The notes: generated by a model from the sequence alone, not told the origin. A DNA stretch of 64,000 nt from Falsiroseomonas bella (GCF_003173615.1 NZ_QGNA01000001.1:1488001-1552000); one strand, 5' to 3'; numbered from the stretch's first letter, positions 8,082-16,467 are shown. Made by a program: numbers and translations.

Positions 8082-8970
8082 TCCGGTGCTGGAAGCTGGC
8101 GCTCGCGCCGGGCTCCAGCACCTGGACCGCGGGCTTGCGGCGAAAGTCGGTCGGCTGCCCGGTGAAATCGGCGTGCCCCGCCCAGGGCTCGATGCACAGG
8201 AACTCGGCGCCCGGCTTCATCCAGATGCCGAGCTGTTCGAAGCCCTGCCACGCCACCTCCAGCCCCGGTGCGCCGGGGGCGGTGAAGCGCACATGCCGGC
8301 TGGCCGGCGCCAGCAGCACCAGCGCGCCGGTCTCGAACAACGCATCGTCCAGCGGCAGCGTGCGGCCATGCGCCGGAAAGGGCTGCGGCGTGGGATCGAG
8401 CAGGCCAAGGCTGCCGGGCCGATACACCGGCCCGCTCTCCTCCTGCTCGAACTCCAGGCGATGCGCGGTTTTCGGGCCCGCGCCCGGCAGCGGCCAGCAA
8501 AAGGCCGGATGCGCGCCGACGCAGAAGGGCAGGGGCGCCTCGCCTGGATTGATCACGGTGTAGCCGATGGCGAGGCTCGCCTCATGCACGGCGTAGGAAA
8601 CTTCGAGCCGGAAGGGGAAGGGATAGGCGGCATGCGTGGCCGGGTTGTCACGCAGCCGAAAGCGACAGGCGGCCGGGTCGCACTCGACAAGCTCGAAAGG
8701 CAGGTCGCGGGCGAAACCGTGCTGCCCGATCGGGTGACGCGCTTCGCCCAGCCTCAGCACGTCGTCATGCAGCCGGCCGACGATGGGGAACAGGATCGGC
8801 GCGTGGCGCGGCCACGCCTCGCCGGCCTGCCACAGGAATTCCCGGCCTGCGGCATCGCGCAGGCTGCACAGCTCGGCCCCAAGCGGCTTCACCCGGGCAA
8901 TCAATGCGCCGATGCCGATCTCGACGATCCCGTCTTGACCTTCCCGCGCGGCCTGTATCTCTCGTGCCAT
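8065..8970 (-). CDS. Aldose 1-epimerase family protein
   Basis: A 301-residue galactose-mutarotase-like beta-sandwich protein. Family marks are KPLGAELCSLRD near residue 28, the early motif FPIVGRL, HGFARDLPF and the substrate-pocket histidine in VGAHPAFCWPL. It probably interconverts sugar anomers in the cytoplasm. It belongs to the shorter YihR/LacX-like class rather than classical GalM. The ATG at 8970 physically overlaps the divergent ATG of the next gene (CCATGG), which leaves no leader. A later in-frame start is possible because residues 1-13 are not typical of the family. Confidence 0.85.
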   Translation of the reverse strand: MAREIQAAREGQDGIVEIGIGALIARVKPLGAELCSLRDAAGREFLWQAGEAWPRHAPILFPIVGRLHDDVLRLGEARHPIGQHGFARDLPFELVECDPAACRFRLRDNPATHAAYPFPFRLEVSYAVHEASLAIGYTVINPGEAPLPFCVGAHPAFCWPLPGAGPKTAHRLEFEQEESGPVYRPGSLGLLDPTPQPFPAHGRTLPLDDALFETGALVLLAPASRHVRFTAPGAPGLEVAWQGFEQLGIWMKPGAEFLCIEPWAGHADFTGQPTDFRRKPAVQVLEPGASASFQHRISLLG

Positions 8971-10072
8971 GGCTCGCCTCGCTCTTCCGTGGAGATTGCC
9001 TAGCCTGCGCCTTGCCCCCCGCCAAGGCGCGGCGTTCCTGCTTGCCCTTCTGTTGGCGGCCGGCTGCTCCCCCGTCGTGCTGCCGGCAGGGCCGGCCACC
9101 ACCGCGCCCGGCCTGCGGGAGGACGCGATCATCGCCACCGACGGCGCCGCGCTGCCGCTGCGCCGCTTCGCGCCGGAAGGGCCGCCGCGTGCCGTGCTGC
9201 TGGCGCTGCACGGCTTCAACGACCATTCCGGCAACTTCCTCACCGACAGCATCGCGGCGCTGAACGCCGCCGGGCTGCTGGTCTATGCCTATGACCAGCG
9301 CGGCTTCGGGCGGGCACCGAACCGCGGCTACTGGGCCGGCGCCGAGACGCTGGCCGCGGACGCCGCCGATGCCGCGCGGCTGCTGCGCCGTCGCCATCCG
9401 GGCCTGCCGCTCTACATGCTCGGCGAGAGCATGGGCGCCTCTGTCGCCATCCTCGCGGGCGCTGGCGCGGTGCCGCCGCCGGTGGATGGCTATGTGCTGC
9501 TGACGCCGGCGATCTGGTCGCGGGAGGCGATGAATCCCTTCATGCGCGGCGGGTTGTGGCTGGTCTCCCGCACCATCCCCGCGGTGCCCTTCCAGGGCGG
9601 CGTCGGCGGCGTGGTGGCGAGCGACAATCCTGCCGCGCTGCGCCGCCTCGGCCGGGATCCGCTCGTCATCCGCAACACGCGCGTGGATTCCGCGGTTGGC
9701 CTCGTGGACCTGATGGACGCCGCCGTGGCCGCGTTGCCGATGTGCTGCCGCACCGCCAACGGGCAGCGCGTGCCGGCCCTGATGCTGATCGGCGCGCAGG
9801 ACAGCGTCGTGCCACCTTTCGCCAGCCGTTCGGCGCTCGGCCGATTGCCGCCGGAGGCGCGGCCGCGCCTCGTCGTCTATGCCGGCGGATACCACCTGCT
9901 GCTGGCTGGCCGGGAGCGGGCGACCGTGGTGGACGACATCCTCGCCTTCCTCGCCGCCCCGGACGGGCCGCTCCCCTCGGGCGCCGACGAGAATGCCGCG
10001 CCCTGGATGGCGGCGCAGCCGCTGCCGGTCCCGGCGCGCCCAGCGGGCGACGGCTTCAGTCCAGACTCCTGA
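8969..10072 (+). CDS. Lipoprotein alpha/beta hydrolase, monoacylglycerol-lipase-like
   Basis: A 367-residue hydrolase with a lipoprotein signal: a basic start, a hydrophobic run AAFLLALLLA, and a lipobox LAAGC with Cys33. It is therefore probably anchored to a membrane facing the periplasm. The fold shows the oxyanion LALHGFNDHS, the nucleophile Ser154 in GESMGAS, an acid in IGAQDSVVPP and a base in YAGGYHLLL, resembling serine-aminopeptidase/monoacylglycerol lipases. The ATG at 8969 overlaps the start codon of the divergent epimerase, and no clear ribosome-binding site is visible. The 3' end overlaps the tartrate dehydratase gene by 17 bases. The C-terminal 40 residues are Pro/Ala-rich. Confidence 0.85.
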   Translation: MARLALPWRLPSLRLAPRQGAAFLLALLLAAGCSPVVLPAGPATTAPGLREDAIIATDGAALPLRRFAPEGPPRAVLLALHGFNDHSGNFLTDSIAALNAAGLLVYAYDQRGFGRAPNRGYWAGAETLAADAADAARLLRRRHPGLPLYMLGESMGASVAILAGAGAVPPPVDGYVLLTPAIWSREAMNPFMRGGLWLVSRTIPAVPFQGGVGGVVASDNPAALRRLGRDPLVIRNTRVDSAVGLVDLMDAAVAALPMCCRTANGQRVPALMLIGAQDSVVPPFASRSALGRLPPEARPRLVVYAGGYHLLLAGRERATVVDDILAFLAAPDGPLPSGADENAAPWMAAQPLPVPARPAGDGFSPDS

Positions 10073-11234
10073 GCACGGCGTAGAGGTCGTTCTTCGCCTC
10101 GAAGCCGATGCCCGGCACCTCGGGCATCGCCACGCGGCTGTCGCGCACCGGCACGTCGTCCGCGAAGCCGCCGAACGGAGCAAAAACCTCCGGGTAGCTT
10201 TCGTTGCCGCCGAGGCCGAGCCCGACCGCGATGTTCAGCGCGAACTGGTGCCCGCCATGCGGCACGCAGCGCCGCGGCGACCACCCATGCTCCACCAGCA
10301 TCTGCAGCGTGCGCAGGTATTCGACCAGGCCGTAGGACAGCGCGGGGTCGAACTGCAGGATATCGCGGTCCGGCCGCAGCCCGCCATGCCGGATCAGGTT
10401 GCGCGCATCCAGCATGGAGAACAGGTTTTCTCCTGTTGCGATCGGCGGCCCGTAATGCTCGGCGAGCGTCGCATGGGTGCTGTAGTCCAGCGGGTCCAGC
10501 GGCTCCTCGTACCAGCGCAGGTTGAAGGGGCGCAGCGCCGCGGCGTAGGTCAGCGCGGCGTGCAGGCCGAAGCGGCCATTCACGTCCACGCAGAGCTTCG
10601 ATCCGTCGCCGCCGAGCAGCTTCAGCACCGCTTCAATCCGCGCGAGGTCTTCGGTGAGCGCCTCCTTCAGGCCGGTGCCGGGCGCGCCGCCGATCTTCAT
10701 CTTCACGGTGGAATAACCCATGCCGAGGTAGCGCTTCATCTCCTCGACCAGCTGGTCCACGCCCTTGCCGGGATAGTAGTAGCCGCCGGCGGCGTAGACC
10801 CACGCCGCGTCGTCCGCCTTTCCGCCATTGTAGCGATCCGCGAGCAGACGCCAGAGCGGCACCCCCTCCAGCTTTGCGGCCGCATCCCACAGCGCCATGT
10901 CCAGCACGCCGACGGCGACGCTGCGCTCGCCATGGCCGCCGGGCTTTTCGTTCTTCATCATCGCGGCCCAGGCCCCGGCCGGATCGAGACGGCCCTGCGC
11001 ATCGGTCACCTGGGCCTCCGTCGCCTCCGTCAGGCGGGGCACGAAGCGTTCCGCCAGCAGGCCGGGCTGCGCATAGCGGCCGTTGGAATTGAAGCCGTAG
11101 CCCGTCGCGCGCTTCCCGTTGCCTTCGACCGTCACCGCGACGATCGAGGCCGTCATCTTGGAGAAATCGATATAGGCGTTGGCGATGGCGCTGCTGATCG
11201 GGGCGACGCCCTGCTTCACGCTGACGATGCGCAT
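10056..11234 (-). CDS. tarD: D(-)-tartrate dehydratase (enolase superfamily)
   Basis: A 392-residue member of the mandelate-racemase branch of the enolase superfamily, closely resembling Bradyrhizobium D-tartrate dehydratase, which converts D-tartrate to oxaloacetate. Visible residues are the base pair K178-M-K180 followed by IGG, Mg ligands Asp217, Glu243 and Glu269 with the regular 26-residue spacing, and the His326 motif VPHGGHQ. The family-specific stretches AYIDFSKMT, NSNGRYAQ and AAGGYYYPGKG are also present. The ATG at 11234 follows an AGGACAGGA Shine-Dalgarno. The gene is divergent from an enoyl-CoA hydratase with 78 bases between. Together with the threonate dehydrogenase it suggests use of plant-derived sugar acids. 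Confidence 0.88.
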   Translation of the reverse strand: MRIVSVKQGVAPISSAIANAYIDFSKMTASIVAVTVEGNGKRATGYGFNSNGRYAQPGLLAERFVPRLTEATEAQVTDAQGRLDPAGAWAAMMKNEKPGGHGERSVAVGVLDMALWDAAAKLEGVPLWRLLADRYNGGKADDAAWVYAAGGYYYPGKGVDQLVEEMKRYLGMGYSTVKMKIGGAPGTGLKEALTEDLARIEAVLKLLGGDGSKLCVDVNGRFGLHAALTYAAALRPFNLRWYEEPLDPLDYSTHATLAEHYGPPIATGENLFSMLDARNLIRHGGLRPDRDILQFDPALSYGLVEYLRTLQMLVEHGWSPRRCVPHGGHQFALNIAVGLGLGGNESYPEVFAPFGGFADDVPVRDSRVAMPEVPGIGFEAKNDLYAVLRSLD

Positions 11235-11312
11235 GCGGTCCTGTCCTGGCTTTCCGCCCCCCTTGTCGCCCCGCCCCCGCCGGCCGCACAAGAGGTCGCC
11301 GAGGAGACACCG

Positions 11313-12089
11313 ATGAGCGACATCCTGCACGAGACGCGCGGCCCCGTGGCCTGGACCACGCTGAACCGCCCCCAGGCCCGCAACGCCATGACCTTCGCCA
11401 TGTACGAAGGCCTGTTCGAGCAGGCGAAGGCGGTGGCGGAGAACCCGGCCATCCGTGCCTGGGTCATCACCGGCGCCGGCGGCAAGGCCTTCGCGGCGGG
11501 CACGGACATCAGCCAGTTCAAGGAATTCCGCACCGGCCAGGACGCGCTGGACTACGAGGCTCGGATCGACCGCGTCCTGTCGGCCATCGAGGATTGCCCG
11601 AAGCCCGTGATCGCAGCCATTGCCGGCGCCTGCACCGGCGGCGGGCTCGGCATCGCAGGCGTCTGCGACCTGCGCATAGCCGCGGCCAATGCGCGCTTCG
11701 GCCTGCCCATCGCGCGCACCCTCGGCAATTGCCTGTCCATGGCGAACTACGCGCGCTTCGCCGCGCTGATCGGCCCCGCGCGCGTGAAGGAGCTGGTCTT
11801 CACCGCCCGGCTCGTGGAAGCCGACGAAGCGCTGAAGGCCGGCCTTGTCTCCGAACTGCTGGAGACGCCGGAAGCGCTGGAGGCGCGCGCGATGGAACTC
11901 GCCACCCACATCGCCGGCCTCGCGCCGCGCACGCTGACGGCGACGAAATTCGCGCTGAAGCGCCTGCGGCAGGCGGCCGGCACGATCCATGGCGACGACC
12001 TGGTGACCATGTGCTTCGGCAGCCAGGATTTCCAGGAAGGCGTGAAGGCCTTCCTGGAGAAGCGCGCGCCCAACTGGACCGGGAACTAG
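11313..12089 (+). CDS. Enoyl-CoA hydratase/isomerase
   Basis: A 258-residue crotonase-family protein, with GAGGKAFAAGTDI (oxyanion-hole region) near residue 53 and AIAGACTGGGLGIAGVCD near residue 102 carrying the second oxyanion glycines. The usual Glu pair of hydratases is not obvious: the second position reads RTLGNCLSM. The reaction could therefore be isomerisation or hydrolysis of a CoA ester rather than hydration. ATG at 11313 has GAGGAGA upstream. Its stop and that of the convergent gene share the palindrome CTAG. Confidence 0.85.
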   Translation: MSDILHETRGPVAWTTLNRPQARNAMTFAMYEGLFEQAKAVAENPAIRAWVITGAGGKAFAAGTDISQFKEFRTGQDALDYEARIDRVLSAIEDCPKPVIAAIAGACTGGGLGIAGVCDLRIAAANARFGLPIARTLGNCLSMANYARFAALIGPARVKELVFTARLVEADEALKAGLVSELLETPEALEARAMELATHIAGLAPRTLTATKFALKRLRQAAGTIHGDDLVTMCFGSQDFQEGVKAFLEKRAPNWTGN

Positions 12090-13060
12090 GCGTTCCGGCC
12101 CAGCACCTCGCTGTTGACCACCACGTCGGGATCGAGGGTTCCGGCGAAGAAGCCCAGCACCGCTGCGGCGCTTTCCAGCGCCATGCGCCGCAGCCCTTCC
12201 TGCGTGCTGGCCGCGACATGCGGCGTCAGGACCAGGTTGGGCGCGGAGAGCAGGGCGATCGGCGTCTCCACCGGCTCCTCCTCGAACACGTCGAGGCCGG
12301 CGGCGGAAAGATGTCCCTCGGTGAGCGCCGCGGCGAGCGCCGCCTCCTCTACCAGCGTGCCGCGCGCGGTGTTCACCAGCACCGCGCCGCGCTTCATGCC
12401 GCGCAGGAAAGTCGCATCCACCATGCCGCGGGTTTCCGCGTTCGAAGGACAATGCAGCGTGACGATGTCCGCCTCCTTTACCGCGGCGGCGAGGTCCTCC
12501 ACCGGCGCGTAGCCAGCGCCGCGGATGGTGCCCTTCGGCATGTAGGGATCGCGCACCAGCACGCGCATGCCGAAGGCCTGGCAGAGCCGCGCGACGCGCG
12601 TGCCGATGCGGCCGAAGCCGAAGACCAACACGGTCTTCCCTGCCAGCTCGAAGCTCGGCAGGTTCGCCTGCCCGCCCCAGACGAAGCCGCGCACATTCGC
12701 GTCGTAGCCGCGCAGCTTGCGCATGCTGGCCAGCATCAGCATCAGCGCGTGCTCCGCCACGCTGACGGCGTTCGCTTCCGGCGTGATGGTCAGCGGGATC
12801 TTTCGGCGCGTCAGCGCGGGCACGTCGATGATGTCGTAGCCGACGCCGTGGCGGGCCAGGATCTGCAGGCGGGAGCAATGCGCGAGGAAGGCCTCGTCCA
12901 CGCGGATGGTGCGCAGGATCAGCGCATCCGCGTCCGGCAGGCGTGCCGCCAGCCCGGCAGGGCTGCGATCGGCCAGCGTCTCCAGCGTGAAGCCCGGCGT
13001 CGCGCGGATCACCGCCTCCGCATCCGGGTGGATGGGGTGGGAGCAGATCACATGCGGCAT
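12086..13060 (-). CDS. D-2-hydroxyacid dehydrogenase (NAD-dependent)
   Basis: A 324-residue D-isomer-specific 2-hydroxyacid dehydrogenase of the phosphoglycerate-dehydrogenase class. It has the Rossmann motif GFGRIGTRVA in the middle, the catalytic Arg in NTARGTLVEE, a Glu in DVFEEEPVE, and the catalytic His in LTPHVAASTQEG. No C-terminal ACT domain is present, so it is not full-length SerA. It lies 10 bases downstream of the two thiamine-diphosphate decarboxylase genes on the same strand. The three genes probably form one operon: hydroxyacid to oxoacid by this enzyme, oxoacid to aldehyde by the decarboxylase. Confidence 0.9.
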   Translation of the reverse strand: MPHVICSHPIHPDAEAVIRATPGFTLETLADRSPAGLAARLPDADALILRTIRVDEAFLAHCSRLQILARHGVGYDIIDVPALTRRKIPLTITPEANAVSVAEHALMLMLASMRKLRGYDANVRGFVWGGQANLPSFELAGKTVLVFGFGRIGTRVARLCQAFGMRVLVRDPYMPKGTIRGAGYAPVEDLAAAVKEADIVTLHCPSNAETRGMVDATFLRGMKRGAVLVNTARGTLVEEAALAAALTEGHLSAAGLDVFEEEPVETPIALLSAPNLVLTPHVAASTQEGLRRMALESAAAVLGFFAGTLDPDVVVNSEVLGRNA

Positions 13061-13070
13061 GCGTCCGCCT

Positions 13071-13655
13071 TCAGAGCTGGTGATGCGCGGCAGGCCCGAG
13101 CACGGCCTCGCGGAAGCGCGCAGTGAGATAGGCGCCCTCGCGCGGCGGCAGCACCAGCGGATGGTTACCTGGCGCCACCTTGACGTTGGCAAACAGTGGC
13201 GCCGTCGTCGCATGGATCGCCTGGCGCAGCGGCCCGAGCTCCTGCGCGCCATGCACCACGCGGGAATCCGCGATGCCGGCGCCGCGCGCGATGGCGGCGA
13301 GGTCCACGCCGTGGCGTGTCGCTGTCTCCTGCCCGCCGGTCTCGCTGTAATGCTCGTTGTCGAGCACCACGACGGAAAGATTGGCCGGCTTCTTCACCGC
13401 GATGGTGCAAAGCGCGCCGAGGCCCATCAGCATCTCGCCATCGCCGGTGATCACCAGCACGCGGCGCTGCGGCTGCGCCAGCGCGAGGCCGAGGCCGAGC
13501 ACCGCCGCCCCGCCCATGCCGCCCCAGAGCGGAAAGTTGTTCGGGCAATCGCCCGCTGCCGTGATGTCCCAGGCCGAGGCGCCGAGCCCCGCCACCACCA
13601 GCAGGTCGCCGCGATCCTCCAGCAGCGCCCGCACCACGTCGCGTCGGTCTAGCAT
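13071..13655 (-). CDS. Thiamine-diphosphate decarboxylase, C-terminal (catalytic) subunit
   Basis: A 194-residue protein carrying only the PP/cofactor domain of thiamine-diphosphate enzymes. The GDGEMLMGLG segment with the following VVVLDNEHYSETGGQ forms the GDG...N metal-diphosphate motif, and LWGGMGGAAVLGLGLA precedes it. The size and split match the beta subunit of sulfopyruvate decarboxylase (ComE) and the C-terminal half of phosphonopyruvate decarboxylase. The ATG at 13655 has GAGGG upstream. It starts 5 bases after the partner subunit gene. The substrate is unassigned; sulfopyruvate, phosphonopyruvate or another 3-substituted pyruvate are candidates. Confidence 0.85.
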   Translation of the reverse strand: MLDRRDVVRALLEDRGDLLVVAGLGASAWDITAAGDCPNNFPLWGGMGGAAVLGLGLALAQPQRRVLVITGDGEMLMGLGALCTIAVKKPANLSVVVLDNEHYSETGGQETATRHGVDLAAIARGAGIADSRVVHGAQELGPLRQAIHATTAPLFANVKVAPGNHPLVLPPREGAYLTARFREAVLGPAAHHQL

Positions 13656-13660
13656 CGCCC

Positions 13661-14212
13661 TCAATCCTTGCCGAAGGTCTTGGCGCCGATCAGCCGCTGC
13701 CCGAGCAGCGCCGCGGTCGGGCGATAGGTGTTGAAGGCGAGCCTGATCACCGCATCCACCACCGCCGGCACGTCCTGCGGCACGTCGGCGCGGCGCACCA
13801 GCGTGCCCATCGCCTCCAGCGTCGGCTGCACGGCGTTGCCCATCGGGATCTGCGCCGGGTTGAACTCCCCGAAGTCGCCGCGCATCGTCACGATCATCGG
13901 CAGCGGCGCACGATGCAGCACCGGCAGCGAGAGCATGTTGATGCAGTTGCCGACGCCGGAGGACTGCATCAGCAGCACGCCCTTCGCGCCGCCGAGCCAG
14001 GAGCCGACGAGCATCGCCACGCCCTCCTCCTCGGTGGTGAGGGTCACGACCGTCATGGCGGGGTCGGCCAGGCAGCGGCGGATCAGGCGCGCATGGCCGG
14101 CATCCGGCACCAGGGCCACATGCGTGATCCCGTGGGCCTTGAGGATATCGAAGATGCGGTCCGGCCAATCGGCCGCCGCATCGGGGCGCATTTCCAGCGC
14201 GTCGCGGTCCAT
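13661..14212 (-). CDS. Thiamine-diphosphate decarboxylase, N-terminal (PYR) subunit
   Basis: A 183-residue PYR-domain protein. The conserved acidic segment TTEEEGVAMLVGSWLGG near residue 60 includes the glutamate that activates the cofactor, and MQSSGVGNCINMLSL follows. The N-terminus IFDILKAHGITHVALVPD is typical of ComD-type alpha subunits of sulfopyruvate decarboxylase. With the neighbouring PP-domain subunit it would form a complete active site at the dimer interface. It is the first gene of the three-gene operon and lies 83 bases from the divergent eutB. Confidence 0.85.
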   Translation of the reverse strand: MDRDALEMRPDAAADWPDRIFDILKAHGITHVALVPDAGHARLIRRCLADPAMTVVTLTTEEEGVAMLVGSWLGGAKGVLLMQSSGVGNCINMLSLPVLHRAPLPMIVTMRGDFGEFNPAQIPMGNAVQPTLEAMGTLVRRADVPQDVPAVVDAVIRLAFNTYRPTAALLGQRLIGAKTFGKD

Positions 14213-14295
14213 CCCGGTCCTCCCGAAGCGGGCGCATCCTTGGGCGGGGTCATGCGGGCTGGCAAGACGGGGCGGCCGGTGGCATCTGTGGCGGC

Positions 14296-15657
14296 ATGGG
14301 CTTCGCGCACACCGTGGGCGGCACCCGCCACGTCTTCCCCGACCTCCGCACCCTGCTGGCGCGGGCCACTCCCTCGCGCTCGGGCGACGTGCTGGCCGGG
14401 GTCGCGGCGGAGAGCGCGGCGGAGCGCGTGGCGGCGCAGCGCGCCCTGGCCGACCTGCCGCTGCGCCATTTTTTGGCCGAGGCGGTCGTTCCGTATGAGG
14501 CGGACGAGGTCACGCGGCTGATCCTGGACAGCCACGATCCGGCCGCCTTCGCGCCGGTGGCGCACCTGACCGTCGGCGGCTTCCGCGACTGGCTGCTGGG
14601 CGAGGCAGATAGCACCGCGCTGACCGCCCTGGCGCCCGGCCTGACGCCCGAGATGGTCGCCGCCGCCAGCAAGATCTGCCGGCTGCAGGACCTGGTCGCC
14701 ATCGCCGCCAAGTGCCGGGTCACTACGCGCTTCCGCAACACCATCGGCCTGCCCGGAACGCTCTCGATCCGGTTGCAGCCGAACGATCCCGTGGACGACC
14801 CGAAGGGGGTGGCCGCGCAGATCCTGGACGGCCTGCTGTTGGGCGCGGGCGATGCGGTGATCGGCGTGAACCCCGCCACCGACAACGTGGACAATCTCTG
14901 CCGCCTGCTGGAGATGCTGGACGGCGTGCGCGCGCGGTTCGACATCCCGACGCAGACCTGCGTGCTCGCGCATGTCACGACCACGCTGCTGGCGATCGAG
15001 CGCGGCGCGCCGGTGGACCTGGTGTTCCAGTCCATTGGCGGCACGCAGAAGACCAACGAAAGCTTCGCCGTCTCGCTGGCGCTGCTGAAGGAAGCGCGGG
15101 AGGCGGCGCTGGCCTTGAGGCGCGGCACGCTCGGCGACGACCTGATGTATTTCGAGACCGGCCAGGGCAGCGCGCTCTCGGCGGAGGCGCATCACGGCTG
15201 CGACCAGCAGACCATCGAGGCGCGCGCCTATGCCGTGGCCCGCGCCTTCTCGCCGCTCCTGGTGAACAGCGTCGTCGGCTTCATCGGCCCGGAATACCTG
15301 TTCGACGGCAAGCAGATCACCCGCGCGGGGCTCGAGGACCATTTCTGCGGCAAGCTGCTCGGCCTGCCGATGGGAGTGGATGTTTGCTACACCAACCACG
15401 CCGAGGCCGACCAGGACGACATGGATGCGCTGCTGACGCTGCTCGGCGTCGCCGGTGTCACCTATGTGATGGGTGTGGCGGGCGCGGATGACGTGATGCT
15501 CGCCTACCAGTCCACCTCCTTCCATGACGGTCTCTATGCGCGGGCCGCGCTGGGAAAGCGCCCTGCACCGGAATTCGCCGCCTGGCTCGAGCGCATGGGC
15601 ATCGCGGACCGCACGCTGGAGGCGCTGCCGGCGCCGATGACGGATTTGCTGCGATGA
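14296..15657 (+). CDS. eutB: Ethanolamine ammonia-lyase, large subunit
   Basis: A 453-residue catalytic subunit of adenosylcobalamin-dependent ethanolamine ammonia-lyase, which turns ethanolamine into acetaldehyde and ammonia. Family stretches are MVAAASKICRLQDL, RFRNTIGLPGTLS, IGVNPATDN and FIGPEYLFDGKQI. A conserved glutamate sits in YFETGQGSALSAEAHHG. The start is ATG at 14296; the upstream ribosome-binding site is weak (GGCGG). Its stop overlaps the eutC ATG. No eut microcompartment shell, eutA reactivase or acetaldehyde dehydrogenase is adjacent, so this is the short two-gene catabolic version. Confidence 0.96.
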   Translation: MGFAHTVGGTRHVFPDLRTLLARATPSRSGDVLAGVAAESAAERVAAQRALADLPLRHFLAEAVVPYEADEVTRLILDSHDPAAFAPVAHLTVGGFRDWLLGEADSTALTALAPGLTPEMVAAASKICRLQDLVAIAAKCRVTTRFRNTIGLPGTLSIRLQPNDPVDDPKGVAAQILDGLLLGAGDAVIGVNPATDNVDNLCRLLEMLDGVRARFDIPTQTCVLAHVTTTLLAIERGAPVDLVFQSIGGTQKTNESFAVSLALLKEAREAALALRRGTLGDDLMYFETGQGSALSAEAHHGCDQQTIEARAYAVARAFSPLLVNSVVGFIGPEYLFDGKQITRAGLEDHFCGKLLGLPMGVDVCYTNHAEADQDDMDALLTLLGVAGVTYVMGVAGADDVMLAYQSTSFHDGLYARAALGKRPAPEFAAWLERMGIADRTLEALPAPMTDLLR

Positions 15658-16433
15658 GCACGCCCGTGCTGTGGCGCGACCTGCGCCGCTACACCCCGGC
15701 GCGCGTCGCGCTCGGCCGCGCCGGGAATGCGCTGCCGACCGCGGCGCATCTCGATTTCCAGGAAGCGCATGCACGGGCGCGCGACGCGGTGTGGTCAGGC
15801 CTCGACGCGCCGGCGCTTGAAGGCGCGGTTGGCGCCTTGGGCGTTCCCGTGCGCCGCGTGGCGAGCGCGGCGCCCGACCGGCGCAGCTACCTGCTGCGAC
15901 CCGATCTCGGGCGGCGCCTGGCGGATGGCGAAGCGGCGCGGCTGGCCGAAATCGCTGCGCCCGGCAGCATCGCGGTCGTGCTGGCCGACGGGCTCTGTGC
16001 CACCGGGGTGCAGGCGCATGCGCCGCCGCTGCTCGCCGCGCTGCTGCCGGGGCTGCGCGCGGCGGGCTGGCAGCTGGCGCCGGTCGTCATCGCGACCCAG
16101 GCCCGCGTGGCGCTTGGTGATGCCGTCGGCGAGGCGCTGCAGGCCGCCGCGGTCGCCGTGCTGATCGGCGAGCGGCCGGGCCTTTCGGCGACCGACAGCC
16201 TCGGCTGCTATCTCACCTGGGCGCCGCGCCGTGGCCGCACCGATGCCGAGCGAAACTGCATCAGCAACATCCGCCCCGAGGGCCTGCCGCCCGAGGCTGC
16301 CGCGCGCAAGCTGCTGTGGCTGCTCGATGCCGCGCGCCGGCTCGGCCAGACCGGCGTGGCGCTGAAGGACGAGGAACCGGCCGCCCCGCTCGTCGCGCCG
16401 CAGCCGCAGGATCGGATCGGCGGCACGCCGTAG
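15654..16433 (+). CDS. eutC: Ethanolamine ammonia-lyase, small subunit
   Basis: A 259-residue small subunit that forms the cobalamin-binding part of the enzyme with EutB. Recognisable segments are TPARVALGRAGNALPT, VVLADGLCATGVQAHA, LIGERPGLSATDSLG and RNCISNIRPEGLP. The start ATG overlaps the eutB stop (ATGA), so translation is coupled. The C-terminal tail after about residue 240 is Pro/Gln-rich and probably disordered. Confidence 0.96.
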   Translation: MSTPVLWRDLRRYTPARVALGRAGNALPTAAHLDFQEAHARARDAVWSGLDAPALEGAVGALGVPVRRVASAAPDRRSYLLRPDLGRRLADGEAARLAEIAAPGSIAVVLADGLCATGVQAHAPPLLAALLPGLRAAGWQLAPVVIATQARVALGDAVGEALQAAAVAVLIGERPGLSATDSLGCYLTWAPRRGRTDAERNCISNIRPEGLPPEAAARKLLWLLDAARRLGQTGVALKDEEPAAPLVAPQPQDRIGGTP

Positions 16434-16445
16434 CCGGCTGTTCAG

Positions 16446-16467
16446 GATGTTCGCGAACGCGAACATC
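16446..16467. promoter_or_regulatory. Perfect 10-bp inverted repeat (candidate operator or enhancer)
   Basis: Half-sites GATGTTCGCG and CGCGAACATC are separated by two A residues. It is followed by two direct copies of CGTTCGCG at 16472-16487. It lies 12 bases after eutC and about 120 bases before mrpA. No T-run follows, so a terminator is less likely than a protein-binding site. Its place about 90 bases upstream of a -24/-12-like sequence suits an enhancer for the NtrC-type regulator encoded at the end of the same operon (inference). Confidence 0.5.

Noticed and set aside
16446-16467. Reading the inverted repeat after eutC as a rho-independent terminator or LexA box
   Set aside because: No T-run follows the stem, and the spacing does not give the alphaproteobacterial GTTC-N7-GTTC LexA pattern.
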